Part shown: in pieces, positions 47,441 to 59,899 of the stretch
Position numbering within the stretch: position 1 is the first letter of the stretch
Layout of the letters: every line of letters starts with the position of its first letter
Assembly: GCA_023375675.1 (NCBI GenBank)
Contig: JALQBC010000031.1
Span: 124,001-188,000, forward strand
Direction of reading: 5' to 3'
Length of the DNA stretch: 64,000 nt
From: Cytospora piceicola
Lineage: Eukaryota > Ascomycota > Sordariomycetes > Diaporthales > Cytosporaceae
Translations under genes and position numbers: made by a program
Notes under the pieces: model-generated
Seen by the model: the letters and a program-made list of their open reading frames with translations, nothing else
The model's database searches: none
What the model was told of the DNA's origin: nothing

Positions 47441-49129
47441 GTTGTCGGGCGAGATTGAATGATTCCGCGGCTTTCTTGAGACAAAGGTCGAAGGCGTGTT
47501 CGAATGCTTTCCGAGCAGAATCGAAGAGGTTGCAGGTGGGAGGTACGATGTGCTGCGGTGGTAATGCTGAGGGGTGACACCCTTTCAACGTTCCTAGCTA
47601 AGGTTCGCTGGCAATTAATTTAGGCAAAGTATGTGGGCGGGGATGGCAAATGACAAACAATTTGTCACCGATGGTCTTTTCAAAATGACTACCACGGTGG
47701 GGAGTGATGAACATATGCTTGATCGACGGCAAAAGAAGGCAAGCCTACAGCCGAAGGGCTAGACAGACTGGTTTCGCAATAGACTTGGGGGGCTTCCTTC
47801 CGCTGCAGGCGGAAGGTTGGGTAAAGTTTTGTGAGTTTGGGAGGTTGGGAGGTTGCAAGTGATACATGTAGTACGTAAGTACTCAAGGGAGACTGCATCC
47901 AAATCAAGGCGTGGTTCAGTGTGAAGCGCCCGCATATGCTTTTTGCGAAACGCAAAAGGAAACAGGAGGAGGGGCATCGGGCTCATGCATATGCATGTAG
48001 GTGCCAAAGTAATCAGGTACTCAAGTATTCAAGTATCTAATTAGGTAATAGAATGGATTATTTTTTATTAAGGGAAGGGAGTCTAATGTTATTCTGTTCT
48101 ATTATATAGTTACAGGGATAGCCTAACGTCTTGTATGTAAATATAAGTAATTGTGATTTCTTTACCTTATATATATATAGACATCTGTTTAATCTTAGTT
48201 AGGAATTAGATTAGTATATTACTTAAAAACATAAAAAAATCGCTTTCCGGGGTCCTATATAGTCTTAACTGGATAATTTTAACAGTTAACGTCTTTAAGC
48301 CCTTTAAGGACTTAGTTATTTTTTCGATCCGATTAATAATACAGGTAAAACAGCTTTCGTCGGTCTAATGTACTTAAAGGTTTATAACTCTAGTACGCAC
48401 TTCGGTAAAAAAAAAAATTACCTTAAGACTATTAAAGTCTTTAATGTCAGATGTAATGAATCTAACAGTAAGCTTAAGGGAGAGAAGGCCTCTGTTATAT
48501 CTGAAAGGAGGTAGTTATAGCAGGGTCATATAACCCTAATATAGGCATTATATTAATTATATACATACATATTTCATTATCATGTTTCCTCTTAGTAACT
48601 CTAATATTCGACATTACACTTCCAAGGTTAGTACTCGCTTAAGCTACTGTACTTAGAATAGCAGCAGCACTCGTGTAAGAATATTAGAGTTACAGTCTCT
48701 AGCCCTAGTGCTTTCACTGCACGTCGAAGACTGTCCAGTAGTCTCCCCTGATTTACTAATAAGAGTCGGTCTTATAGCACGAGTGCTTAAGCTTCTGAAT
48801 GCATCTTGCTTAAGTGCAGTCTGTTTCACGTCGCTGAAGACTATACCTAAGGATTGGGTCTAAAGACATGTACATAACTGGCAGTGTGGACTATTACACA
48901 TATATGTGGTTATTTTGAAGGAATAGATGATAGGAAATCCGTCGGTCTATAAAAGAAGCATGTATTTGTGCATCGTTCTCTGCGCCGAGGCCCTAACAGC
49001 GGCAGATATGGATATTGGTCCGCGACATGACTCGCAAAGAGAATCGGTCTTTGCAGAGACTAAGCTATTCAGAGGAACAAGCTGAGCAGTTCATGCGTTG
49101 GATGTCCTCAAGATTGGTATCGTATGTAG
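47441..49129. other. Intergenic region with an AT-rich relic
   Basis: Upstream of the RNA polymerase, the first 600 bp are of normal composition and hold no gene. About 48050-48560 is AT-rich with RIP-like TA excess and may be a fragment of an old repeat that I cannot classify. About 48590-48850 holds a cluster of short inverted repeats, listed separately. Confidence 0.35.
48595..48693. repeat. 99-bp inverted-repeat element
   Basis: GTAACTCTAATATTC (48595-48609) has a perfect 15-base inverted copy at 48679-48693, separated by 69 bp. A second pair, AGCACTCGTG (48666-48675) and CACGAGTGCT (48778-48787), and three GCTTAAG boxes (near 48637, 48784 and 48808) lie in the same stretch. It could be a MITE-like relic. 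No target duplication was found. Confidence 0.5.
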
Positions 49130-50488
49130 TTACCCTTGATCTACTGATCTCGACGTTCTCCGGCTTGTTACAAGGTCAAAGTCCCTGAAAGATGTCCATG
49201 TTAAACGCGGTTCAAAATGGGATGTAATGGTCCGATGCAAACTCACAAGTCCAGACGGTAGGCTCGCATCGGAGTTGAATTTGGTGAGTTCAACTTTCGG
49301 AGGAGAAGCATTCCCGGCGAGCAATCCAGATGTCTCAACCTCCAAAGCGTCGAAGAGATGACCCATCATACAATCGAGTTGAGACTTGTGAAAGGTCTCA
49401 GCACTATTGCTATCCAGAACTTTATCCAAGATCTCATCTCGCTTATTGCTCCAGAGGCTGCGTATCAAGGGAATCGTCTCTTCCGTGAAGCTCCCAACCA
49501 AGGCAGACGCTGGACGTTTCTCGCCCGGGAAGATGAGATCCCACATCTGGAACCATTGGTCTTGGTGACTTAGTGTCCGGGAGGAGCTTTTATGCAGCAT
49601 GCTCCTCTGTTCATCTGTTATGCCCTCAAACTGTCGCATGGGTGCCTTGGTGCAGTCTGCGCGGCGAGTATGTTCATCTCGATCGGTGACGGTCGCGAAT
49701 ATGGTGGAACACCGTGCGCAATAATAGTCGGGCTGCTTGTGATGCCTGTATACGTGCTGCTTCACATCTTTGACTCGGTGCAAGGTGTACTTGAGACAAC
49801 GTTGGTGTTCGTGGGGATTGCGTTTCTGGAATGGACAAGCTAGCACTCTTCTCTCGGTGGTGCCGGCCCTCGGTGGCGCCTTTCTAATTTGGGCGTCCGA
49901 ATCCAGCTCTTCCCTTGGGAATGCTGAGGCAAACACCCTCTTTCTAGCCGCGATACTGGTTTGCTGTCTCGAATCCTCACCAGTGCCCACATCCTGTTGA
50001 TTGTTCTCCCCTGCATGGCTGGACGGAGCGAAATATTGATAGTCTTGAAAAACGTTACCCGCGGAGTGCGAGGGAATCAAAGAGTCGCTGTGGAGCGTTT
50101 CGGGCTCCGAGTTCCAGGTCGATAGGCTCCAGGCTGATGAACTTGATCTCAAGCTCTTTCTTTGGCTGACGAAATCTGGAAATGGTGCTGGATATTCCTC
50201 CCAAGGGACAGCTAGCCTGGCGGAAGGCGGTACCTGGGAGTCGGTCTCATTATATTCGAGCTTGTAAGCGGGATCAAAAGAGTCAATGACATTCGGATGA
50301 CTTTTTGCGCTGACAGGTATCTCGAAAGGTACCCTGTTGGTATTGCAGGAAATCGTAGGGTCGCTCCGACCTAGAGACGGCTCATTGGGCAGGAACCAAG
50401 GAGTATCTTCGGATCGTGATTGCTGGTCGAACAGACCCATACCGAGTGCTCCGTAATCATGATGCCCAGCATATGTTTCCTCGGCCAT
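49130..50488 (-). CDS. C2H2-like zinc-finger protein of a fungal-specific family
   Basis: As one exon this gives 452 aa from ATG 50488-50486 (MAEETYAGHHDYG). The longer open frame upstream begins with GTG and is not used. The N-terminal half is disordered and Ser-rich, with a basic patch near RKRVF. The zinc-binding region starts RRVLACPFQKRNP, then RCLKYTLHRVKDVKQHVYRHH, then YYCARCSTIF and DEHTRRADC. This is the fungal arrangement of degenerate C2H2 fingers seen in many predicted regulators. A likely terminal intron (49246-49185, GTGAGT to TTTCAG, 62 nt) would replace the last 40 residues with GL and a stop at 49176. I cannot decide between the two ends. Probably a nuclear DNA-binding protein; its targets are unknown. 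Confidence 0.75.
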   Translation of the reverse strand: MAEETYAGHHDYGALGMGLFDQQSRSEDTPWFLPNEPSLGRSDPTISCNTNRVPFEIPVSAKSHPNVIDSFDPAYKLEYNETDSQVPPSARLAVPWEEYPAPFPDFVSQRKSLRSSSSAWSLSTWNSEPETLHSDSLIPSHSAGNVFQDYQYFAPSSHAGENNQQDVGTGEDSRQQTSIAARKRVFASAFPREELDSDAQIRKAPPRAGTTERRVLACPFQKRNPHEHQRCLKYTLHRVKDVKQHVYRHHKQPDYYCARCSTIFATVTDRDEHTRRADCTKAPMRQFEGITDEQRSMLHKSSSRTLSHQDQWFQMWDLIFPGEKRPASALVGSFTEETIPLIRSLWSNKRDEILDKVLDSNSAETFHKSQLDCMMGHLFDALEVETSGLLAGNASPPKVELTKFNSDASLPSGLVSLHRTITSHFEPRLTWTSFRDFDLVTSRRTSRSVDQG

Positions 50489-51404
50489 TGAAGCTTGGAG
50501 GGTTGAGAAAGGATTAGTGGATGCTGACCTTTTCAACGATGATACTTTACGGCGATGCAACAGCCGCCTGGGCGGAAAATGCACCCTTTATAAGCTCTTA
50601 CGGTTGAGGCGCATTTACACGTACCCTGGAGGGGTAGTTGTCGGAATTAAGAGCATCAGCACCGATGTGCCGATGCTCCTGCAATTGCACGTGCAGGTGC
50701 CAGTCCACCCTATCTGCATGTTTGCGGTGGAGGCAAAATGGCCTATCAAGCAGTATATGCGTTTGAATTGTTAAACAATCTCACTGGCCTATAACTACAA
50801 TGTCACCACACTAACCAACACAGCCAACTGCAGCTTGCTTTGTTGCATAATTACATACATGAGTACTTACCTGTACTTGGGACCCTACTTAGTATGGATC
50901 TGTGAATAATCATATAACGCCGGTATGTATATATTATACTATTGAACATGGTATACGATCGCCAGGGTAATACACGTACCGACTAATGGCCCTGCCCTTT
51001 TATACTGTATCTCACTGCTTTATTAGAAGGAGACTTCGTCAACCCAGCTGCGAGACCTACGAAGCTGATACACAGACCATACTTCCACAGGAGTCGTACA
51101 GAACATAGCCCCTGGTCGGTAAGGTTTGAGTGTTATCCTCGCAACCTGTAGATAAATAGTAAGCACGACTCAGCTATTTACCAGGGTACTAACCTTGGTA
51201 TAGCCTGGTAACAATATAATTATTGCTTTCACCGACTATACCTTCTGTTAAAAAGGTTAATGTTTGTTTTATAAGACGGGCGAGCATAATAGAAAATTAT
51301 TGCCCTTAAGATTTATACTACCTGTTTTTAATTCTGATTAGCTTTAAATTATAATTATACTAATTCGCTATAGCACTTGTTTAAAGGATCTAATTAGCTA
51401 TAAA
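50489..51404. other. Intergenic region leading into AT-rich block
   Basis: The first 500 bp hold the promoter side of the zinc-finger gene. From about 51200 base composition falls toward AT-rich. No gene was recognised. A 5' LTR of the downstream retrotransposon might lie in 51200-51800, but I could not identify its ends. Confidence 0.3.
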
Positions 51405-51790
51405 AAGCAGTAATTTTAGCCGTCGAACGGCTAAAAGAACTAGAGATTATAAGACCTTTTAATACCTGCCGGAAGACTTACAGTTATTTTAAGCCTACGA
51501 TAAAGCCGATTATAATAAGGCCTACGATAAAGCCCTTTATAGCAGACCGACAGTAAACTTTAGATTCGAACTAAGATACACGCTCGAGTTTTAATCCGAT
51601 TAAAATAAACTAGGGAACGGCGGTAGGACCGCCTGCCGAGAAGGCCTTCCGTTAGGAAGGATCGGAATTTTAATAGCTACTTAGGTAGATAGTTAGATAC
51701 GCCGCTTAAGCTGTTTTAGATCCGATAAAGTAACGCCCTTTAGGCGTTACTCTATCGTCTCCTCTGCAGCCTTAAGCGGCGAAATATTTA
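51405..51790. repeat. Cluster of perfect hairpins and a 15-bp direct repeat
   Basis: Within 370 bp lie five perfect stem pairs. TTTTAGCCGT pairs with ACGGCTAAAA around loop CGA (51414-51436). GGCGGT pairs with ACCGCC (51619-51633). CCTTCC pairs with GGAAGG around GTTA (51645-51660). An outer pair CGCCGCTTAAG/CTTAAGCGGCG (51700-51710 and 51771-51781) encloses an inner pair AGTAACGCC/GGCGTTACT (51729-51751). GCCTACGATAAAGCC occurs twice (51493-51507 and 51520-51534). The region is less mutated than the retrotransposon beside it. Its nature is unknown; LTR or non-autonomous element are possibilities. Confidence 0.6.
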
Positions 51791-51796
51791 TTTATA

Positions 51797-52056
51797 TACT
51801 TACTTACTTACTTACTTACTTACTTAATAATTAAATAACTAAATTACTAGCTAGTTTACTAACTAACTTAGTAGTAAACTTAGTAGCTAACTTAATAGCT
51901 AATTTACTTACTTACCTACTTACTTACTTACTTACTTACTTACTTAATACTTAAATAACTAAATTATTAGCTACTTAACTAACTACTTTACTAGCTAACT
52001 TATTAGCTAACTTACTAGCTAACTTACTAGCTAACTTACTAGCTAACTTACTTACT
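51797..52056. repeat. CTTA-rich tandem array
   Basis: Runs of CTTA (51797-51825 and about 51905-51945) alternate with units such as AAATAACTAAATTA and AGCTAACTTACT. The two halves look like copies of one longer unit of roughly 125-130 bp. The array ends exactly where the first gag unit of the retrotransposon begins. Confidence 0.75.
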
Positions 52057-54985
52057 TATTAACGCGGTAGCTAGTAGTACTAAACCTATTAACCTTACGT
52101 CGGTATCTTTTAAAAGGTATTTCGAGTATTTATTTTAATTACTCTTTTTACTTAAATAAGAATAATATATAACGAAGTTTTACTACCTATACTTATCCCG
52201 ACGTAATTAAACTTATATATCGTCTTTTTCGTTTCTTTACTTTTATTTTTATAGTTAACGGTTGTTCGAAAGTATAAGCCTTTAAGCTTATTTTTAATTA
52301 ACCTTAACGTAATAAGGCCGGTAGCTTTTAGTTTTTTATAAGGGTTACTCGCTTTTATAATATTTAATATTTACTTTATAAATCGAATATAAGTTTCTTT
52401 AGCTTTTTTAGATTCTTTAATTTAATTAAACTAAAAATATTTTAAAAAATATATCGACGTTTAAAATTATATACTTTTAAGCCGTTTAAGTATAAAACTT
52501 ACCGGAACCGAGGTTTATAACTATTAAATATTAAAAGTATAAATTAAAAAAAGTAAAGTAAATATTTAAGCTATAACGTTTAATACCGAATTTTACCGAT
52601 TAATTCTACTTTTATTATAATATACGATAAATCGATAACGTTATAAAAATAAGCTTACGAAAAAAAGGGTTTTTTTATTTATTATTAAACTAAATACTTA
52701 TTTAAAATAAAGAAATATAAAGGAGAAGTAAGTTTCCGCGGTTAAATATAATCTTACGGTTTACCGGTATTATACTAATTAAATTAAAAATTTAAGTTTT
52801 AAGCTATTTCTTTTTTAAAAGACTTAGAAAATATTATATATAAATAGCTAAACGGTTAACTAATAGAAAAGATAAGTTTTTTAAAAAGCTTAAAAAGGAG
52901 AAAGATTATTACGATAGTTATACCGTTTAGTAATAGTATTAATTAAATCTATTTTATATTCTACTTTTTAAAATATTTTATTTAAAGTATTTTTCTTATT
53001 CCGATAAGTATTAAAGTAACTAACGTTTATTTATTTTTATTACTATTATCCCGGACTTATATTAAGTACCTTTTCCGGTAAACTTAAGATTAATTAAATA
53101 TCTTTAGGTTTTATTTAATACTTTACCGACGGAAAAAAAGGTTTAGTATATTCTTTTATTTTATCTTCTTTTTCCGAGTTTTTAGTTATAATATATTAAA
53201 TACCTTTATCTGTCTTAAATAATAATTTAATATTATATAGTAAAGTTAACTATATTAATAAGTTTAATTAAACGACTAACGAAAAAATAAAGATTAGAAA
53301 TAAGCCGAAAAGAACGTCGAAAAGAAAAAAATAAAAAAAACTAAATCGTCCGAATAAAAGATAAAGGAAAAAGATATCGATAAAGGATTAACTAACCTTT
53401 TTCGCTTTTTTAAAAAAAAAGACTAGTAAAACCTTTATACCTTTTAATTAACTTTAAATACCGACGTATCTCCTTTTAGCTCCTTTATTAATATAATACT
53501 TAAGCCTATTTATTAGTATCTTACTAGTCGAAAAGATTTAAGCTTTTAGTTTTAAGCTTTTTAACGGTATTAATATTACCGATTATCTTAAGCGTTATAA
53601 TATTATTCGTTCGATTTTAAAGATTTTTAATTAATATATTTTAAAAATTTTAAAGATAATAGTTATAAAACTAAAGATAATAACAGACTTTATAATATAA
53701 ATATTAAGCGTTTAAATTTAAGTTAATTAAAAGAAACGATTAAAGTAAGCGTATAAACGTTATAATCGTTAATAGTTTTATACTTTAAATTAAGAAAGAG
53801 AAGCTTTTATTTCTACTTATATTATTAACTCCTTAAAGTTACTTCGCTTTATTATTTTAAAGTATAATTAACTTTTTATAAAGGCCGGGAAGCGAAATTA
53901 TTAAACTTAAATAAAGTTTTAAAATAAACTCTTTACTTTTTAAATTAAAAAGTTATATATTAAGCTTAAGGTTATAGAAAATTCTTTAAAAGGCTAATCT
54001 TAGCCTTATTTAATAAATAATCTTTTAAAGCTTTATTTAATTATTTAATATAAAAAAAAGCGCGATAAAAAAATATTTAAACGTAATATTTATAATAACC
54101 GGAGAGAACGAGATTTTATCCTTCCGGTAGTAACTTTATAAACTTATTAACCGGATTTTATACTGGCTTTTTTTCTTAAAAATCCTACTCTTTAAAATAA
54201 AGCTACTTAATTCTATACTTAAGCTATAGTCTTTAAAATTTTTAATAAGTAAGACTTAAACTTATAAGCTAATATTAGTTTTCCGGTTATATCCGATAAT
54301 TAATATAAAAATCTTTTTAAATAACTAAATAACTTAAAGATTAATAATATAAACTTTTAAAAGAAAATTAATTAAAAAAACTCTTGTTTTTAGTAAAATA
54401 TTAATAATATCCGAAACTAAATATATAAAAAAGTTAAAGCCTAATTATATAATTATCGTTAGTTATTTAAAAGTATTTTATTAAAAAACTAAATTTAAAA
54501 TCTTATTTTCTTAACTAGCTTTAATAATATCGCTAAGTATATAACTAATAGAAAATATATTAATAAATAAAACTTTACTACTTATATTTATTATTATAAA
54601 ATAAAGGTTAACTAATTTAAAAAAGATAAAACTAAAAAACTTTACTATAGATATAAACAGAATAATTATAACGTTAATCGATATTTTTTATTTAAAAAGC
54701 TAAAAAAAGAAAGTATTCTCTTTTATCTAAATTTAAAACGAATACTTTAAGTAATTAAAACGAAAGATAAGGTTTTCGAAAGTAAAAGAAAGCTAATCCG
54801 GGTAAACTTAATTAACTAATATTATAATAAAAAAGGAGTAAAAGCTTTTTAAGTCGTTTTAATAACTTTAAAGCTTTAAGCTTAAGATAATTAAAACTAA
54901 ATACCTATAGTTAAAAGATATAGAATCTTAGTTAAACGTAAACCTTAATTCCGAGGTAATCTTAAGTATATTATCAATAAGCTAC
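52055..54985 (+). repeat. Tandem duplication unit 1 (gag segment)
   Basis: The segment starting CTTATTAACGCGGTAGCTAG at 52055 recurs at 54986, and matching landmarks are 2,931 bp apart throughout (for example the zinc knuckle at 54643 and 57574). The two units differ mainly by C/T and G/A transitions. The join carries CTTAT, which is also present at the end of unit 2. Confidence 0.85.
54643..54684 (+). pseudogene. Gag CCHC zinc-knuckle remnant, unit 1
   Basis: Fourteen codons have C-x2-C-x4-H-x4-C spacing, but all four ligand codons read TAC or TAT (Tyr). That is exactly the expected RIP product of TGC/TGT and CAC/CAT. The motif marks the end of gag. Confidence 0.65.
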
Positions 54986-57916
54986 CTTATTAACGCGGTA
55001 GCTAGTAGTACTAGACCTACTAACCTTACGTTAGTATCTTTTAAAAAGTATCTCGAGTACTTATTTTAATTACTCTTTTTACTTAAATAAGAATAATATA
55101 TAACGAAGTTTTACTACTTATATTTATCCCGACGTAATTAGACTTAAATATTATTCTTTTTATCTTTCTGCTTTTATTTTTATAACCGACGGTCGTTTAA
55201 AAGTATAAGCTTTCGGGCTTATTCTTAATTAACTTTAACGTAATAAGGCCGGTAGCTTTTAGTCTTTTATAAAGGTTACTTGTTTTTATAATATTTAATA
55301 TTTACCTTATAAATCGAATATAAGTTTTATCGGCTTTTTTAAATTCTTTAATTTAATTAAATTAAAGATGTTTTAAAGAATATATCGACGTTTAAAACTA
55401 TATACCTTTAAGCTGTTTAAGTATAAAACTTACCGGAACTAAGGTTTATAACCGTTAGATATTAAAGGTATAGATTAAAGAAAGTAAGGTAAATACTTAA
55501 GCTGTAACGTTTAATACTAAATTTTACCGATTAATTTTATTTTTATTATAATATATAATAAATCGATAACGTTATAAAGATAAACTTACGAAAAAAGAGG
55601 TTTTTTTACCTGTTATTAAACCGAATATTTATTTAAAACGAAGAAATATAAAAGAGAAGTAAGTCTTTATAGTTAAATATAACCTTACGGTTTACTAGTA
55701 TTATACTAATTAAATTAAAAATCTAGGTTTTAAGCTGTTTTTTCTTTAAAAAACTTAGAAAATATTATATATAAATAGTTAAACGGTTAATTAATAAGAG
55801 AAACAGGTTTTCTAAAAAGCCCGGGAAAGAAAAGGATTATCGCGATAGTTATATTGTTTAATAATAATATTAATTAAATTTATTTTATATTTTACTTCTT
55901 AAAATATTTTATTTAAAGTGTTTTTTTTATTCCGATAGATATTAAGATAACTAGCGTTTATCTATTTTTATTACTATTATCTCGGACTTATATTAAATAC
56001 CTTTTCTAGTAAATTTAAGATTAATTAAGTATTTCCGGGTTTTATTTAATACTTTACCGATAGAAAGAAAGGTTTAGTATATTCTTTTATTTTATTTTTT
56101 TCCTTCGAGTTTATAGTCGTAGTATATTAAACACCTTTATTTGTTTTAAATAATAATTTAATATTATATAGTAAAGTTAACTATATCGATAAGTTTAATT
56201 AAATAACTAACGAAAAAACGAAAATTAGAAATAAGCTAAAAAGAATATTAAAAAGAAAAGGATAAGAAAGACTAAATTGTTTAAATAAAAAATAAAGAAA
56301 AAAGATATTAATAAAAGATTAACTAACCTTTTCCGCTTTTTCGAAAAAAGAAACTAATAAAACCTTTATACCTTTTAATTAACCTTAAATACCGGCGTAT
56401 TTTCTTTTAGCTTTTTTACTAATATAATACTTAAGCTTATTTATTAATATCTTACCGGTCGAAAAGATTTAAGCTTTTAGTTTTAAACCCTTTAATAGTA
56501 TTAATATTACCGATTATTTTAAACGTTATAATATTATTCGATCGATTTTAAAGATTTTTAATTAATATACTTTAAAGATTTTAAAAACGATAATTATAAG
56601 ACCGGAGATAGTAATAAACTTTATAATATAAATATCGAACGTTTAAACTTAAGCTAATTAAAAGAAATAATTAAAACAGATATATAAATACTACGATTAC
56701 TAATAGCTTTATACTCCGGATTAAAAAAGAAGAGCTTTTATTTTTATTTATATTATTAACTTTTTAAAGTTACTTCGCTTTACTATTTTAAAGTATAATT
56801 AACTTTTTATAAAGGCTAGGAAGCGAGATTATTAAACTTAAATAAAGTTTTAAAATAAACTTTTTACTTTTTAAATTAAAAGGTTATATACCGAGCTTAA
56901 GATTATAGATAATTCTTTAAAAGACTAGTTTTAACTTTATTTAATAAATAATCTTTTAAAGCTTTATTTAATCGTTTAATATAAAAAAAAGCGCGATAAA
57001 AAGATATCTAGATACGATATTTATAATAACTGAAGGGAATAAGATCTTATCTTCTCGGTAGTAACTTTATAAACTTATTAACCGGATTTTACGCCGGCTT
57101 TTCTTTTTAAAAATCTTACTTTTTAAAATAAAGCTGTTTAATTCTATACTTAAGCCGTAGTTTTTAAAATCTTTAATAAGTAAGATTTAAACTTATAAGC
57201 TAGTATTAGTCCTTTAATTATATTTAACAATTAATATAAAGATCTTTTTAAATAACTAAATAACTTAAAGATTAATAATATAAACCTTTAAAAGGAAATT
57301 AGTTAAAAAAACTCTTATTTTTAATAAGATATTAACGATATTTAAAACTAAGTATATAAAAAGGTTAAAGCCTGATTATATAATTATCGCTAGTTATTTA
57401 AAAGTGTTTTATTAAAAAACTAAATTTAAAATTCTACCTTTTCGACTAGCTTTAATAATATCGTTAAATACGTAGCTAATAAAGAATATATTAATAAGTA
57501 AAACTTTACTACTTACGTTTATTATTATAAGATAAAAGTTAATTAGTTTAAGAAAGATAAGATTAAAAAACTTTACTATAAATATAAACGGAATAACTAT
57601 AACGTTAATCGATATTTTTTATTTAAAAAGTTAAAAAAAAAGGGTATTTTCTTCTGTTTAGATTTAAAATAAATACTTTAAGTAATTAAAACGAAAAATA
57701 AAGTTTTCGAAAGTAAAAGAAAGCTAGTCCGGGCAGACTTAATTAGCTAATACCGTAATAAAAAAAAAGTAAAAACTTTTTAAATTATTTTAATAACTTT
57801 AAAGCTTTAAGCTTAAGATAATTAAAACTAAATACTTATAGTAAAAAGATATAAAATCTTAATTAAACGTAAACCTCGATTTTAAGGTAATTTTAAGTAT
57901 ATTATCGGTAAGCTGT
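54986..57916 (+). repeat. Tandem duplication unit 2 (gag segment)
   Basis: Direct copy of 52055-54985, head to tail. Homology stops at about 57920, where this unit continues into pol sequence while unit 1 jumped back to the unit start. Confidence 0.85.
57574..57615 (+). pseudogene. Gag CCHC zinc-knuckle remnant, unit 2
   Basis: Same fourteen codons as in unit 1, again with Tyr codons at the four ligand positions, plus one Arg-to-Lys and one Gln-to-Arg change. Confidence 0.65.
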
Positions 57917-59899
57917 CTTATAATCCTATAGATAACTTTAATAGTAATAATATAAATATCAGGTTAATTTAAACGGTTATTAATTAAAATAGTATTCTAA
58001 ATATATTTTCCGGATATATACTACTTAAAAAGCTAACTATTACCGCCTTTCCGATAACGATTTCTAATATCGAGAAGTAAAGAAAAGTTTTTAACGTTAA
58101 TAATTAAGCTTAAGTTAATAATAACGCCGCTAAAAGGCGAAAGACTACTTAAGTCGAAGATAAAGTTTTAAAAACCGTTACTTAAAGTATTCCGATATTC
58201 GGAGACTAAGCTAAAAGAAAGACTAAAAAGAATAATATTAATTAGCTGCCTTTAAAAAAGAACCTATAAATAAAAGTATAAAATATTATTTTAAACTTTA
58301 AAAAAATATTAGTTAATCGGTTTTTTTATACTTTTAAAAGATATACTTAAAATAAAATCCTTTAAATACGTTTTAACTTTAAAGATAGTATTATTTATTA
58401 TATTTAAATACTTTAAAATAGTAGAATAAAGATTATTTATTTTAATTATAAAAAAAGCCGAAACTTAAACGATAAAGTAAATAATTAATTTAAAGCTTTA
58501 AACGTAATAGTAGTTTAATAAAAGAATAAGTTTTTATAATAAGATTAGCTCGGTTTTAACTCGATTAAGTTTTTTTTTAAAAATTAAAAAGTTTTTAATA
58601 CTCGAATTAGTATAATTAAAGTATATTTTCGTTAAAGAGTTATTAATATAAATACTTATACTAAAAGACTTTAAAAGAGTATTATTTCGGTTTATTACCT
58701 TATTATCCGAATTAAATTTAAAAACGGTAATACTTAGCTATCGATATTTAATACCGAAGCCGAACTTAACCTTTTAAAAATAAGTATTTATAATAAGTAT
58801 AAACTTCCGGTTATTTAAACCGATATCGGTTTTTAAATATATAATAAAAAAAAGATTAATTTTTTAAGTATTTTTAAAACTTTAGTTTAAATCGAAGGTT
58901 ATTATAAGTAAGTTATCTTTTATATAATAAAGGACCGAATTATAAAGATAAATTATAATATCTTTCTCGAGATATTATTTATCTTTTAAATAAAGCTTAC
59001 TTTTAAATATTCGCCTGATAACTTACTTAAAGCTAATTTTCGTTTTAGTAGTATTAGACTAATTACTATAGTAAAAGGTAAGCTTAAAACTTTTATTTAA
59101 GTTAACTTTTGTTTAAAAAGTAAACTTAGAAAAAACTAAAGCTTAATAGTTATATTTCCGAAAGGTATAGCGCTATTAATAATAAAAATATCTTTACTTA
59201 AATTTCCGACTAACTTAAATTAAATAATATTCTTATTTTTTTCTTATCTAATAAAGATATATTTATATTTATTTTAATAATATTTAAAATAGTTAAGATA
59301 AAACTTATAAATATATACTTTTTTATTTAATAAAAGGAAAACTATTATTATTTTTATAGTTAATATAAACGATAAACTAAAAAACTATAAAAGAAAAGTT
59401 TTAACTTACTTCTTTTTTAAAAGCAGATATACCGGGCTATTAAAAAGATAGTAAAGATAGTTAATACCTTTTATAAAAAAGTTACTTTTAAAGTTAAGTT
59501 AGTTAATAATTTAAAACCGGATAGCTTTATTTTAAAAAAAGATTTAATATAAAAAGTAAAAAAAGTCGAAGCGGTTAAAGCTAATTAAGCTAAGTTACCG
59601 TTTAGTAAATATAACTTTTAAATTTAACTAAAGTTTTCAGATATCGAGCTTAAAAGCCGATTAATAGAAAAAAGGTAAAAAAAAATATTAAAAACTAATT
59701 ATAATAATTTTAATCCGACTAAAGTAAAGATATTCCGGTATATATTAATTAACCGGGAAAAGAGTTTAGTATAAAATTAGTTTAAAATTAAAGAAATTAT
59801 TAAAGAAGTTACTTTTCTTTAAGTTATTCGAACTGTTCTCTATAACGTCTTTTAGTTAAAAAATATCTTAATTCTTTATACTTTTAAATCGAAAATCTT

